Assembly (NCBI RefSeq): GCF_900166655.1 | Contig: NZ_FVZB01000006.1 | Coordinates: 434,001 to 498,000 of the forward strand | Reading direction: 5' to 3' | Origin: Halobacillus hunanensis | GTDB taxonomy: Bacteria > Bacillota > Bacilli > Bacillales > Halobacillaceae | Length of the DNA: 64,000 bases | Shown: positions 51,240 to 59,384 of the stretch, piece after piece | Layout of the letters: each line of letters begins with the position of its first letter | Position numbering within the stretch: position 1 is the first letter of the stretch | Translations under genes and position numbers: made by a program | Notes under the pieces: generated by a model | Seen by the model: only the letters and a program-made list of their open reading frames with translations | Told to the model about the DNA's origin: nothing | The model's database searches: none

Positions 51240-51914
51240 TTAATGAATCAATCCTAATCGAATGGCCTCAGCGATTCCCTGTCCTCGATGTTTTACTTTC
51301 AATTTCTTTAAGGCTGAACCCACGTAATCCCTTACCGTTAAAGGGCTAATTCCGAGCAGCCCGGCTATTTCTTTCATTGAATAACCGTAAGCGATATGCT
51401 GCATTACCTCTGTTTCCCGTTTACTGAGGGCGACTGCAGGGGGATGAGGCTCGTATAGAAGCTGCCCCAGACATTTGCCGTATTGCTCAAGGAGTGTCAA
51501 TATATTCTTTTCCAGAGGATCAGGTCCTGTGTATCTGTCTAGAAAAATCGTACCGACGACGGTAGAAGAATGCATAACGGGAACGATAATTAACGACGAC
51601 AGGTTGAAACGATTTACATACTTGTCCGGAAAACCCGCATGGCTGACGAGTGCAGCTCTTTTAGTGTGAACGACCGAATGTACAGCTGGAATCTTGCGGA
51701 CATCTTCCCGAATATCACCTGGGGTATAGGTGCCGGAATCATCCATTCTGATCATGCTTTCACCTATGAAGGTCAGCGGTGAGTAAGCAAACAAAGATAC
51801 ACGTAAAAAAGGAAACAACTCAATAAAACCCCGAACAGCTGTCTGCATCTTTTGATCGTGTGATTCTCGAGGATTGATTTCCTTGATATAGTTGGCAATC
51901 ATTTCAGCGTTCAT
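51240..51914 (-). CDS. GAF-domain LuxR-family transcriptional regulator
   Basis: A 224-residue regulator: a GAF-like sensor (about residues 20-150; SSLIIVPVMHSSTVVGTIFLDR is a GAF strand region) and a C-terminal LuxR/GerE HTH (ALSKRETEVMQHIAYGYSMKEIAGLLGIS, split over 160-188, then VRDYVGSALKKLKV). No receiver domain, so it is probably ligand- or redox-responsive. It is divergent from the R2lox and alcohol dehydrogenase genes, sharing a 119-base intergenic region with a palindrome, and so probably controls them. Confidence 0.85.
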   Translation of the reverse strand: MNAEMIANYIKEINPRESHDQKMQTAVRGFIELFPFLRVSLFAYSPLTFIGESMIRMDDSGTYTPGDIREDVRKIPAVHSVVHTKRAALVSHAGFPDKYVNRFNLSSLIIVPVMHSSTVVGTIFLDRYTGPDPLEKNILTLLEQYGKCLGQLLYEPHPPAVALSKRETEVMQHIAYGYSMKEIAGLLGISPLTVRDYVGSALKKLKVKHRGQGIAEAIRLGLIH

Positions 51915-51972
51915 CCATTCTCCCCCTACATTTTCAGGAATGTAAACGAGCTGAGGCTTGTATTATGATAAT

Positions 51973-51986
51973 TGTAAGTGCTTACA
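51973..51986. promoter_or_regulatory. Palindrome between the LuxR-type and R2lox genes
   Basis: TGTAAG-TG-CTTACA has perfect 6-base arms. It could be the binding site of the divergent LuxR-type regulator, or a variant cre site (TG in place of the central CG). It lies 48 bases before the R2lox start. Confidence 0.5.
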
Positions 51987-52033
51987 TTTTACCAGTAATG
52001 TTCAGTAAATTCAAAATTATGTAAAGGGGCTGG

Positions 52034-52906
52034 ATGATGAGAAAACAAATGCTGACGACAAGTCCGCGCGGGATTCAGGAGGACTCCTTTCCGTTTCGAT
52101 TGTATCAAAAGGCAAAGCGGTTAGGAGTATGGGACCCTCGCGATATCGATTTTAGCCAGGATAAAGAAGATTGGCAGACATTAACCAAACCGCAGCAACA
52201 ATCTGTACTAAGATTGATCTCTCAATTCCAGGCGGGTGAGGAAGCTGTTACTTTGGATCTGCTGCCCGAGATGATGCTGATCGCTAAACAAGGCCGCATT
52301 GAAGAGGAAATGTACTTAACCACTTTCTTATTTGAGGAGGCCAAGCATACCGAGTTTTTCCGGATCGTATTGAACGTAATCGATGAACGAGACGACCTTT
52401 CTCATTTTCACACGGACACATATAAACAGATTTTTTATGAGATTTTACCCGAAGCTATGAATCGGCTTCGTACGGATGAATCACCTGAAGCACTTGCTGA
52501 GGCTGCTGTTGTGTATAACATGTTTGTCGAAGGGGTGCTGGCAGAGACCGGATATTGGTCCTTCTATCGAATGCTGGATTCATTCGGGAAAATGCCTGGA
52601 CTCATGAAAGGGATCGAGTATTTAAAGCGGGATGAATCGAGACATATTGCTTATGGAACCTTTTTGCTGCAGCGGCTTGTAAGTGAACACCCACACTTAT
52701 TTGATCATATCACACAGAAATTGAATGAACTTGCTCCGTTATCCTTGCAATTAAATCAGGAAGGCGCGGAACAATCCGCTTATGACACGCCGCTTGAGGA
52801 GACCGTTCAGTTTTCCCAGAATCAGTTATCCCTTCGTATTGAAAAAATAGCCCGGGCAAGAGGCAAAACCATTGAGGAGCTATATAAGGCGAAGGAAAAT
52901 GTATAA
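52034..52906 (+). CDS. R2-like ligand-binding oxidase (R2lox), Mn/Fe protein
   Basis: A 290-residue four-helix-bundle metalloprotein of the ferritin-like superfamily. All metal ligands of R2lox are visible: Glu69 (AGEEAV), Glu102 and His105 (EEAKH), Glu166 (MFVEG), Glu201 and His204 (DESRH). Val72 and Tyr161 stand where R2lox forms its valine-tyrosine ether crosslink, which ordinary ribonucleotide reductase R2 does not have. The protein binds a Mn/Fe cofactor and a long-chain fatty acid-like ligand; its biological reaction is unknown. No R1 (nrdE) gene is near. It is followed after 34 bases by an iron-type alcohol dehydrogenase gene in the same direction, so the two probably act together. Confidence 0.88.
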   Translation: MMRKQMLTTSPRGIQEDSFPFRLYQKAKRLGVWDPRDIDFSQDKEDWQTLTKPQQQSVLRLISQFQAGEEAVTLDLLPEMMLIAKQGRIEEEMYLTTFLFEEAKHTEFFRIVLNVIDERDDLSHFHTDTYKQIFYEILPEAMNRLRTDESPEALAEAAVVYNMFVEGVLAETGYWSFYRMLDSFGKMPGLMKGIEYLKRDESRHIAYGTFLLQRLVSEHPHLFDHITQKLNELAPLSLQLNQEGAEQSAYDTPLEETVQFSQNQLSLRIEKIARARGKTIEELYKAKENV

Positions 52907-52940
52907 GGGGTTAAACAAATAAACTAAAGCAGGTGATGAA

Positions 52941-54143
52941 ATGGTAACATCAAACTTCGAATTTTCTGTCCGAACCGCCGTTCATAATGGTCCGGGTTGC
53001 CGTTCAAAGCTTCCTGATTTGATCAAAGGTCTAGGCGGGAAAAAAGTTGTTCTATTTACCGACCAAGGCTTAACAAAGGCGGGAATAACGGAAAAAGTTA
53101 CAAAGTTAATTGAACAAGAGCCTGGAAATATTGAACTCGCAGGCGTTTTTGATGAAATTGTTCAGGATGCTAAGTCAACTGTGATTCATAAAGGTGTACA
53201 ATTTTTCCAAGAAAACGATGGTGATGTTTTAGTAGCACTTGGAGGGGGCAGTGTGCTGGATACCGTTAAAGCAGTGAAGTGGATGCTTCATTATCAGTTT
53301 TCAGACATCCATGACGCCCTTGCCGGAAATACATTCGAAGCCTGGCCTCAGGCTCAGCCGATCCCCATCCCTCACGTAGCCATTCCAACTACAGCCGGTA
53401 CGGGAGCTGAGGTATCGCCGATTTCTGTTGTGTTTAACGAAAAAACTGATTTGAAAATAAGCATCATTAACCCGTTTATAAATGCAGATTTAGCTCTCCT
53501 TGACCCGGAACTAACCGTTGGATTGCCAGCTGACATTACAGCCTTCACTGGATTCGACGCCTTAACGCATGCTATTGAAGCCTATTTCTCACCACAAGCC
53601 AACCCGATGACCGATGCTTATGCTTTACAATCGACAAGGATGATTAAAGACAATATTGCTGACGCTGTGTATGAAGGGGAAGACCTAGAAGCCAGAGGTA
53701 ACATGCTTACGGCCAGCTGCATGGCGATCTCAGCCTTCAGTCTCTCCCTTAATGCGATCCCCGTACACAATCTCGCACATGCTTTAGGAGCAAGATACGG
53801 AATTCCACATGGCCTTGCTAATGCTGTCCTGCTCCCAAGTGTTATGGAAAATCTAGCTCCTATGTATCTGCCAAGAGTCAGAGATTTTGCAGAGATTCTT
53901 CAACTTGAAAATATCTCTGAATCTCCTAAACAATGCTTGCAACAAGTCACTACGTATATTCGCGACCTTAGAAACCATATCGGGCTTGCCAGCACGTTTG
54001 AAGGCGTAAACATAGACTTGAAGGAGATGGAGTCAATCGTTACAGCTGTCCAATCAGATCCTGCTGGAATCGCCTTCCGCATCCCGGAGGATAGTATTAG
54101 GGAGATTGTGAAAGAAGTAGCGGGTTCGGGGGTGAAGTCGTAG
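52941..54143 (+). CDS. Iron-containing alcohol dehydrogenase
   Basis: A 400-residue group III (iron-type) alcohol dehydrogenase. NAD-binding ALGGGSVLDTVKAV and IPTTAGTGAEVS; metal ligands in the Asp of NADLALLDP, and the His residues of ALTHAIEAY, PVHNLAHALG and YGIPHGLANA. Enzymes of this class interconvert alcohols and aldehydes with NAD(P). It follows R2lox, which suggests an alcohol or aldehyde substrate related to the R2lox product, possibly a fatty one; that is inference. A terminator follows. Confidence 0.9.
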   Translation: MVTSNFEFSVRTAVHNGPGCRSKLPDLIKGLGGKKVVLFTDQGLTKAGITEKVTKLIEQEPGNIELAGVFDEIVQDAKSTVIHKGVQFFQENDGDVLVALGGGSVLDTVKAVKWMLHYQFSDIHDALAGNTFEAWPQAQPIPIPHVAIPTTAGTGAEVSPISVVFNEKTDLKISIINPFINADLALLDPELTVGLPADITAFTGFDALTHAIEAYFSPQANPMTDAYALQSTRMIKDNIADAVYEGEDLEARGNMLTASCMAISAFSLSLNAIPVHNLAHALGARYGIPHGLANAVLLPSVMENLAPMYLPRVRDFAEILQLENISESPKQCLQQVTTYIRDLRNHIGLASTFEGVNIDLKEMESIVTAVQSDPAGIAFRIPEDSIREIVKEVAGSGVKS

Positions 54144-54166
54144 CTGCTGTTTATAATGTTAGCATA

Positions 54167-54211
54167 AAAAAGGCTCAAATCTCGTGACTCGGGGATTTGA
54201 GCCTTTTCTAT
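54167..54211 (+). terminator. Terminator after the alcohol dehydrogenase gene
   Basis: AAAAAGGCTCAAATC (54167-54181) pairs with GATTTGAGCCTTTT (54194-54207), followed by T-rich sequence. It ends the R2lox transcript. Confidence 0.9.
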
Positions 54212-54230
54212 TTTAATTAGCGGAAGTGGG

Positions 54231-54380
54231 GAATCTACTAGGGGAGAACCTTAGCGAGTTAGGTCCGAATCCGTTGGTCTTTGGGACGAACCTTAATTTG
54301 TTAGGGGAGAATCTTCTTGGACCCGGGCCGAATCATTTATGTTGTGGGGAGAATCGACTGGATCAATGGCCGAATCCATC
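54231..54380. repeat. Three degenerate 33-bp units between two terminators
   Basis: Units starting GGGGAGAA.C and ending GGYCCGAATCC or GGGCCGAATC lie near 54241-54273, 54304-54336 and 54346-54378, with a weaker unit between the first two. The conserved ends flank a variable middle. An open reading frame through them only reflects the repeat and has no ribosome site. Confidence 0.6.
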
Positions 54381-54394
54381 AACCATTATAATCA

Positions 54395-54435
54395 AAAAGC
54401 CAACCGATGCTTAGATGAAACATCGGTTGGCTTTT
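54395..54435. terminator. Terminator at the end of the LIV-type ABC operon
   Basis: AAAAGCCAACCGATG (54395-54409) pairs perfectly with CATCGGTTGGCTTTT (54421-54435). It lies 8 bases after the stop of the binding-protein gene, which is read on the minus strand. Confidence 0.92.
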
Positions 54436-54443
54436 CTAACATT

Positions 54444-55658
54444 CTACTGTTCCATTTCAATCGGTACAATTTCACCGTCTTCTACAGCGGCCACTCTTGA
54501 ATCAGTTATAAATCCGCCATCTTCTCCAATTCCCTCAATCGTGTAAACTTGCTTCTCTTTTGGTAATTGTTTAATCCCTTCTTCCATATGCTCACGAATC
54601 GCTTTGGCATCCTCTACGGTACCCGCTGCTTTCATCGCTTCCATAAAAATGTAAGTCGCAATGTAATGGAAACCTGCCTCTGACCCAGGGGTTTCACCGA
54701 ATTTTTCTTTATACTTCTCAACAAATTCCGGGGTCCCCGGGTAATCAGCGTTGACGAGCGGCATAACGCCAATCGCACCTTCAAATGTTTCGTACGTTCC
54801 AGTCACACTCTTCATTTCATCGAGCTTCGCCTGGTCCATTATAATGAAGCCGCCATCAAAACCTAGTTTTCTAGCTTGTTCCGCCAGTTTTGCTGTTGGT
54901 TCAGATGGACCGCCGATGAATAAGACATCTGGCTCTTCTTTTAACGCGTTGGTCACCATCGTAAAGAAATCCGTATCCTTAGAAAAATCAACAGAAGAAT
55001 TGTACACGACTTCACCACCTTGCTCTTTCCAATAAGGCAGCAACGTTTCCGTCCAATCTTTTCCGTACTGCGAGGCTGTCGGCAAGGCAGCTAGCTTCTT
55101 GCCAAACCGTTCCATCGAATAGTTCGTGAACGGTTCCATATATCCATCATAGCGAGGAGGGATCCTTACAGTCAGAGAATTCCCCGTCTCGGTAATAGCC
55201 GGTTCACTCGTGTAGGCTCCAATTATAAATTCCTCTCTTTCATTGAATACTTGCATCGCCTTCACCCCACCGCTGTGCGGAGTAAAAATAATAGGAGTTT
55301 GGCTTTCCTGAATTAAGCGTTTCGCGTTGGCAGCTGTCTCGTTCGGTAAATATTTGTCATCAAGGGCTACCACGTTCATTTTATACGTCTGACCATTTAC
55401 CTCGAAGCCACCGTTGTTATTAATTTCTTCCGCAGCCATCTGCATCCCATTTAACGTCCGTTCACCATAATAGGCCGCCGGACCGCTTAACGGGCCACTA
55501 TAGCCAATGTTGACGACTTTTTCACCTTCTTCAGTTGATGGAGCTTCTGTATCCCCTTCACTACTCGCAGCATCGTTAGAAGGATTTTCAATACATCCTG
55601 CCAAAATAAACACAATCGCTAACAACATTAAAAACGCTAACAATCTGAGCTTTTGCAC
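54444..55658 (-). CDS. LIV-type ABC transporter substrate-binding lipoprotein
   Basis: A 404-residue type I binding protein. The GTG at 55658 is the likely start (GAGGGGG upstream), giving a lipoprotein signal with lipobox LAGC and Cys22, then an acidic serine-rich linker. VNIGYSGPLSGPAAYYGERTLNGMQMA is the typical opening of the branched-chain amino acid binding fold (written here as its start, residues about 50-76). It is the last gene of the operon, after the two ATPases. The ligand could be a branched-chain amino acid, an amide or an aromatic or short-chain acid; acyl-CoA genes on both sides favour an acid, but this is weak evidence. Confidence 0.85.
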   Translation of the reverse strand: MQKLRLLAFLMLLAIVFILAGCIENPSNDAASSEGDTEAPSTEEGEKVVNIGYSGPLSGPAAYYGERTLNGMQMAAEEINNNGGFEVNGQTYKMNVVALDDKYLPNETAANAKRLIQESQTPIIFTPHSGGVKAMQVFNEREEFIIGAYTSEPAITETGNSLTVRIPPRYDGYMEPFTNYSMERFGKKLAALPTASQYGKDWTETLLPYWKEQGGEVVYNSSVDFSKDTDFFTMVTNALKEEPDVLFIGGPSEPTAKLAEQARKLGFDGGFIIMDQAKLDEMKSVTGTYETFEGAIGVMPLVNADYPGTPEFVEKYKEKFGETPGSEAGFHYIATYIFMEAMKAAGTVEDAKAIREHMEEGIKQLPKEKQVYTIEGIGEDGGFITDSRVAAVEDGEIVPIEMEQ

Positions 55659-55705
55659 ATTGATTTCCCCCTCAATAAGTGGTGTGAATGTCAAGAAATC
55701 TATCG

Positions 55706-56413
55706 TCAGGCACCGATATATGCCTTTCGAACTTCATCATTAGTGAGTAACTCTTGGGATGTCCCTTGAACAACGATCGATCCACTTTCAAACACATAAC
55801 CTCGATCGGCAATTCGTAAAGCAGCGTTGGCATTTTGTTCAGCTAACAGAACCGTCGTACCCTCTTGATTGATCTTTTCAATCACATCAAACATTTGCTC
55901 CACAATCAGGGGAGCCAGTCCAATCGAAGGCTCATCTAACAGAATGAGTTTCGGCATCGACATTAATGACCGTCCGATTGCGAGCATTTGCTGTTGCCCC
56001 CCACTTAACGAACCGGCAGCGTTCTCTTTTTTTTCGTGCAAAATTGGAAATAATTCGTACACATGCTGCAAGGATTGTTTGACTGCTTGTTTCTTTTTCC
56101 GGTGCACGTACGCTCCCATTATCAAGTTCTCGTAAACTGTCATTCTTGGAAAAAGCTTTCGGTCTTCAGCACATTGAACGATACCGGCCTGGACGATTCG
56201 TTCGGGAGATTTCCCCCCAATGGCACTTCCCTCAAATTCAATGCCTCCTGTGCTAGGCTTCTCAAGGCCGCTGATCGCTTTAAATGTCGTGCTTTTTCCG
56301 GCACCATTTGACCCTAGTAAAACGACCAGTTCACCCTTATCGACTTCTATATCCACCTCCTGGATCGCTGCGTAACTGCCATACTTAACAGAAAGTCCTG
56401 AGAGTTTAAGCAC
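55706..56413 (-). CDS. livF: LIV-type ABC transporter ATPase (LivF)
   Basis: A 235-residue ATPase with Walker A GSNGAGKST, signature AGSLSGGQQQML and Walker B LILLDEPSIGLAP. The GTG at 56413 fits the AGGAGGGG site and gives the usual MLKLSGLSV start; the ATG at 56419 would touch it. It overlaps livG by 8 bases. With LivG it powers import. Confidence 0.9.
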   Translation of the reverse strand: MLKLSGLSVKYGSYAAIQEVDIEVDKGELVVLLGSNGAGKSTTFKAISGLEKPSTGGIEFEGSAIGGKSPERIVQAGIVQCAEDRKLFPRMTVYENLIMGAYVHRKKKQAVKQSLQHVYELFPILHEKKENAAGSLSGGQQQMLAIGRSLMSMPKLILLDEPSIGLAPLIVEQMFDVIEKINQEGTTVLLAEQNANAALRIADRGYVFESGSIVVQGTSQELLTNDEVRKAYIGA

Positions 56414-57170
56414 TCGCATCCCCTCCTAAATACGCTTCGATCACAGCCTGATTACTCATAATCTCCTCAGCTGTACCTTCTGCGATCTTTTCCCCGTAAT
56501 TCAGCACCATAATGTGATCGGCCAGTTTCATAATCATTTTCATCTTGTGTTCGATCAAACATACCGTGATGCCTTGTGCTGCTATCTTGTTCATCAATTC
56601 CGCAAGCCCCTCTGTTTCCTCGGGATTGATCCCGGCAGCCGGTTCATCAAGAAACACCACTTCCGGATCAGTTGCGAGGGCAAGGGCAAAAGCTACCCGC
56701 TTTTTTTCCTCCTGTGTAATGCTGCCAGCCAGTTGATCGGCGACCGGCGTTAAACCTACAAACTCAAGTACTTCCATGGCCTTCTCGCGACACTTCTGTT
56801 CTTCTCGTCTAAAACGTTTCGTCCGTAAAATCGCATCGAACAAGGTTGAGTTTGTTCGTAAACGGTGACCTACAATTACGTTATCAAGCACCGTTGACTG
56901 TTCGAATAAATGGGTTGTTTGAAACGTTCGAGCAATCCCAAGCTCAGCAATTTTATTGGGGGGAAGTTTCGTAATATCTTTATCCTTATAGAAAACCTGT
57001 CCCGAGCTAGGCGGGTGTGTTCCGCTAATCAAATTAAAAAAAGTGGACTTCCCTGCCCCGTTCGGACCTATGATCGCATTAATTTTCCCTTGTTCAATTG
57101 TAAAATCAACCTGATTTACGGCGACCAACCCGCCAAATTGCTTTGTTAATTGTTTTGTTTCCAGGAACAA
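56406..57170 (-). CDS. livG: LIV-type ABC transporter ATPase (LivG)
   Basis: A 254-residue ATPase with Walker A GPNGAGKST, QTTHLFEQSTVLDNVIVG, Walker B VVFLDEPAAGINPEE and the C-terminal LNYGEKIAEGTAEEI. The ABC signature is atypical: LAGSITQEEKKR in place of LSGGQ-like sequence. Start is TTG at 57170 with AAGGAGGG upstream, inside the end of livM. The partner LivF has a normal signature. Confidence 0.9.
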   Translation of the reverse strand: MFLETKQLTKQFGGLVAVNQVDFTIEQGKINAIIGPNGAGKSTFFNLISGTHPPSSGQVFYKDKDITKLPPNKIAELGIARTFQTTHLFEQSTVLDNVIVGHRLRTNSTLFDAILRTKRFRREEQKCREKAMEVLEFVGLTPVADQLAGSITQEEKKRVAFALALATDPEVVFLDEPAAGINPEETEGLAELMNKIAAQGITVCLIEHKMKMIMKLADHIMVLNYGEKIAEGTAEEIMSNQAVIEAYLGGDASA

Positions 57171-57172
57171 AA

Positions 57173-58210
57173 TTATCCCTCCTTCACCTTTTTCTCAGAC
57201 GTTTGCGAGTGAACATAGGCACCTTTCCCATTTTTGCGCTGCTTGGGAGGCGTTTGTTTCTTTTTACTAGACAGTTTCGCTATCCAGTCTTGAAGAGCTC
57301 CCGCGATTCCTCTCGGGTAAAAGATGATTAAGAGTGTTAGAAGAGGGCCGAAGATCAGCATTCGGTAATCCTGCAGAAATTGCAGGGACTGGGATACGGT
57401 GACCACTAAAAATGTCCCGACAATTGGACCTGCGAGTGTACCGATGCCTCCCACAAGCAAATAGGTCAGCAAATCAAAGATAACCGTAATGTAGGCGATG
57501 TCCGGGCCGAGAAATCGGATAAATGACGCATACAAAGCCCCGGAAAGCCCCGCGAAAAAAGTAGACAGCACAAAGGCCAGCAGCTTAGCTTTCATCGTTG
57601 AAATTCCGATCGTCTGAGCTAGTTCTTCACTATTTCGAATTGCGATAAAGGTTCGTCCAGAGAGTGAATGAATAATTCGGTACATGACAAAGATGGTTAG
57701 TAAAAGAAAAAATAGGATGAGATAGTATTGTGAGAGTGGATTCTGGAAGGAAATTGGGCCAATGTTTGCAGGTGCAGGAATACCAATCAATCCGCGTACT
57801 CCTCCTGTTAAGCCGTCCCATTTGTCGATGACAAGATAAATAATGTACCCGACACATAGTGTATAAATGGCAAAGAAGTGTTCTCTCGTCCTTAAAGCTA
57901 CAAGGCCAACTAAAAAACCGATCGCGCTCGTAATCACACAAGCTAATACGAAAGCCAGCCAGTAACTGAGTCCAGCTTTAACGGTTAACAATCCTAACGA
58001 GTAGGCACCGATGGCAAAGAACCCAGCCTGGGCTAATGATAAATAACCCGTATATCCTGCAAGCAGATTCAGTCCATAAACGGCGATCATCCAAATGAAA
58101 GCAAGCGTCAGGATATGAAGCATATAGAGGTTCGAGGTGATAAACGGAAACACACACGCCGCGACAATCAGCCCGACGACTGTGATTCGTTTTCCGAGAA
58201 GTGACGTCAT
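57173..58210 (-). CDS. livM: LIV-type ABC transporter permease (LivM)
   Basis: A 345-residue permease with eight or nine membrane segments. GLNLLAGYTGYLSLAQAGFFAIGAY is the hallmark of LivM (residues about 46-70), and GGIGTLAGPIVGTFLV is the second conserved block. A charged cytoplasmic tail of about 45 residues follows the last segment. Its ATG overlaps the livH stop by one base (TGATG). It pairs with LivH to form the channel. Confidence 0.9.
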   Translation of the reverse strand: MTSLLGKRITVVGLIVAACVFPFITSNLYMLHILTLAFIWMIAVYGLNLLAGYTGYLSLAQAGFFAIGAYSLGLLTVKAGLSYWLAFVLACVITSAIGFLVGLVALRTREHFFAIYTLCVGYIIYLVIDKWDGLTGGVRGLIGIPAPANIGPISFQNPLSQYYLILFFLLLTIFVMYRIIHSLSGRTFIAIRNSEELAQTIGISTMKAKLLAFVLSTFFAGLSGALYASFIRFLGPDIAYITVIFDLLTYLLVGGIGTLAGPIVGTFLVVTVSQSLQFLQDYRMLIFGPLLTLLIIFYPRGIAGALQDWIAKLSSKKKQTPPKQRKNGKGAYVHSQTSEKKVKEG

Positions 58211-59073
58211 CAGAATCCCTCCCTGGAAAATAACCCTTTAGGCTTGAAAGATAAAATCACAACTAACAGTACGAAAGCAATGATGTCACTATATTCACCC
58301 GAAATATACGTAGCCCCAAGGCTTTCGCTAAACCCGATAATGTAACCACCGATAATCGCGCCAGGAATACTGCCCATCCCTCCGAGGATAATGATGACAA
58401 AAGCTTTTAGAATGACGAGATGTCCCATCCCAGGGAAGACGAGGTTAATAGGCGCAGACAAAGAAGCAGCAATAGCAGCCAAGCCTCCGGAGATCATAAA
58501 TGTTAACATGGCGACTTTGTTTGTATTAATGCCTACCAGATGAGCACCTTCGCGATTTTGCGCCATTGCGATAATCGTCGAGCCGATAAAGGTTTTTTTC
58601 AAAAATAGGTATAGTAAAATCATGACAGAGATGGCTCCGACATTAATTAGAATTCGCTGCATCGTCAACGTTACACCGAACACATTGATCACTTGGCCAT
58701 ATGGGGTATCCATGGAGCGATAATCGGCTCCCCAAACGATCTGCGCCAATGCTTCGAGAAACAGCAGTATCCCGATGGCAGCAATTTTGTCATGAATGGG
58801 AGGGGCGTTGCGTAACGGGTGAAACACTAATCGATCCATTAGAACACCAAGTAATCCAACGATGAGTACGGAAATCGCAATCGCCAGCCAGTAATGAAAT
58901 CCCCATAGCAGCATTGTGGTTAAGGTGACATAAGCTCCAAGCATATATAATGCTCCATGAGCAAAGTTTGGAATGTGAAGAATTCCATACACGAGCGTTA
59001 ACCCTAATGCAACGAGACTGTAAACACTTCCAATCGTTAACCCATTAAATAATTGCTGGATTAAAATATCCAT
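58210..59073 (-). CDS. livH: LIV-type ABC transporter permease (LivH)
   Basis: A 287-residue permease with about eight segments: start MDILIQQLFNGLTIGSVYSL, VYGILHIPNFAHGALYMLGAY (hallmark, residues about 29-49) and GGMGSIPGAIIGGYIIG. The ATG at 59073 is used (AAAGGGGG upstream); a longer reading would run into the repeat at 59118. It is the first gene of livHMGFK, so the operon promoter must lie within or before that repeat. Confidence 0.9.
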   Translation of the reverse strand: MDILIQQLFNGLTIGSVYSLVALGLTLVYGILHIPNFAHGALYMLGAYVTLTTMLLWGFHYWLAIAISVLIVGLLGVLMDRLVFHPLRNAPPIHDKIAAIGILLFLEALAQIVWGADYRSMDTPYGQVINVFGVTLTMQRILINVGAISVMILLYLFLKKTFIGSTIIAMAQNREGAHLVGINTNKVAMLTFMISGGLAAIAASLSAPINLVFPGMGHLVILKAFVIIILGGMGSIPGAIIGGYIIGFSESLGATYISGEYSDIIAFVLLVVILSFKPKGLFSREGF

Positions 59074-59117
59074 ACAGCTTTCCCCCTTTCTTGAGTAGAG
59101 AAAGGCCAGAGTTAGTC

Positions 59118-59353
59118 GAGGCTGGGACATAACTAAACTTCTTGAATGAAAAGACGAACGGTGTGCTGTTTAGCAAAGAAAATATACGTAGACTCCTGCG
59201 GGAGGAAAGGCCTAGGCTAGACCCCGAAGTGCGCCAGCACAAGGAGGCTCAACAGCCGCCCGCGGAAACCGAAGTATATTTTCGTAGCATGTTATGTGAA
59301 TAATTCATAGTTCGGATTTTCATTTAATAAAAAACATTTTTGTTCCAGCTTCC
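59118..59353. repeat. MITE-like dispersed repeat, copy 2
   Basis: About 236 bp with inverted ends GAGGCTGGGACA and TGTTCCAGCTTC, inner arms GAAAATATAC / GTATATTTTC and the GC-rich core shared with copy 1 at 26870-27114. Similarity to copy 1 runs through the whole length. It lies upstream of livH and downstream of the CoA ligase gene. Confidence 0.8.
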
Positions 59354-59384
59354 TCTGACCTTATATAAAAAACATGCGAGCCTC

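Noticed and set aside
51973-51986. Full cre site before the R2lox gene
   Set aside because: The nearly invariant central CG is TG, so it is listed only as a palindrome of unknown binder.
52034-52906. Ribonucleotide reductase small subunit (NrdF)
   Set aside because: The Val-Tyr crosslink pair and R2lox ligand spacing are present and no large-subunit gene is near.
54226-54414. 62-residue plus-strand reading rich in LGENL and GPNP repeats
   Set aside because: It reflects the DNA repeat, has no ribosome site and ends in a terminator hairpin.
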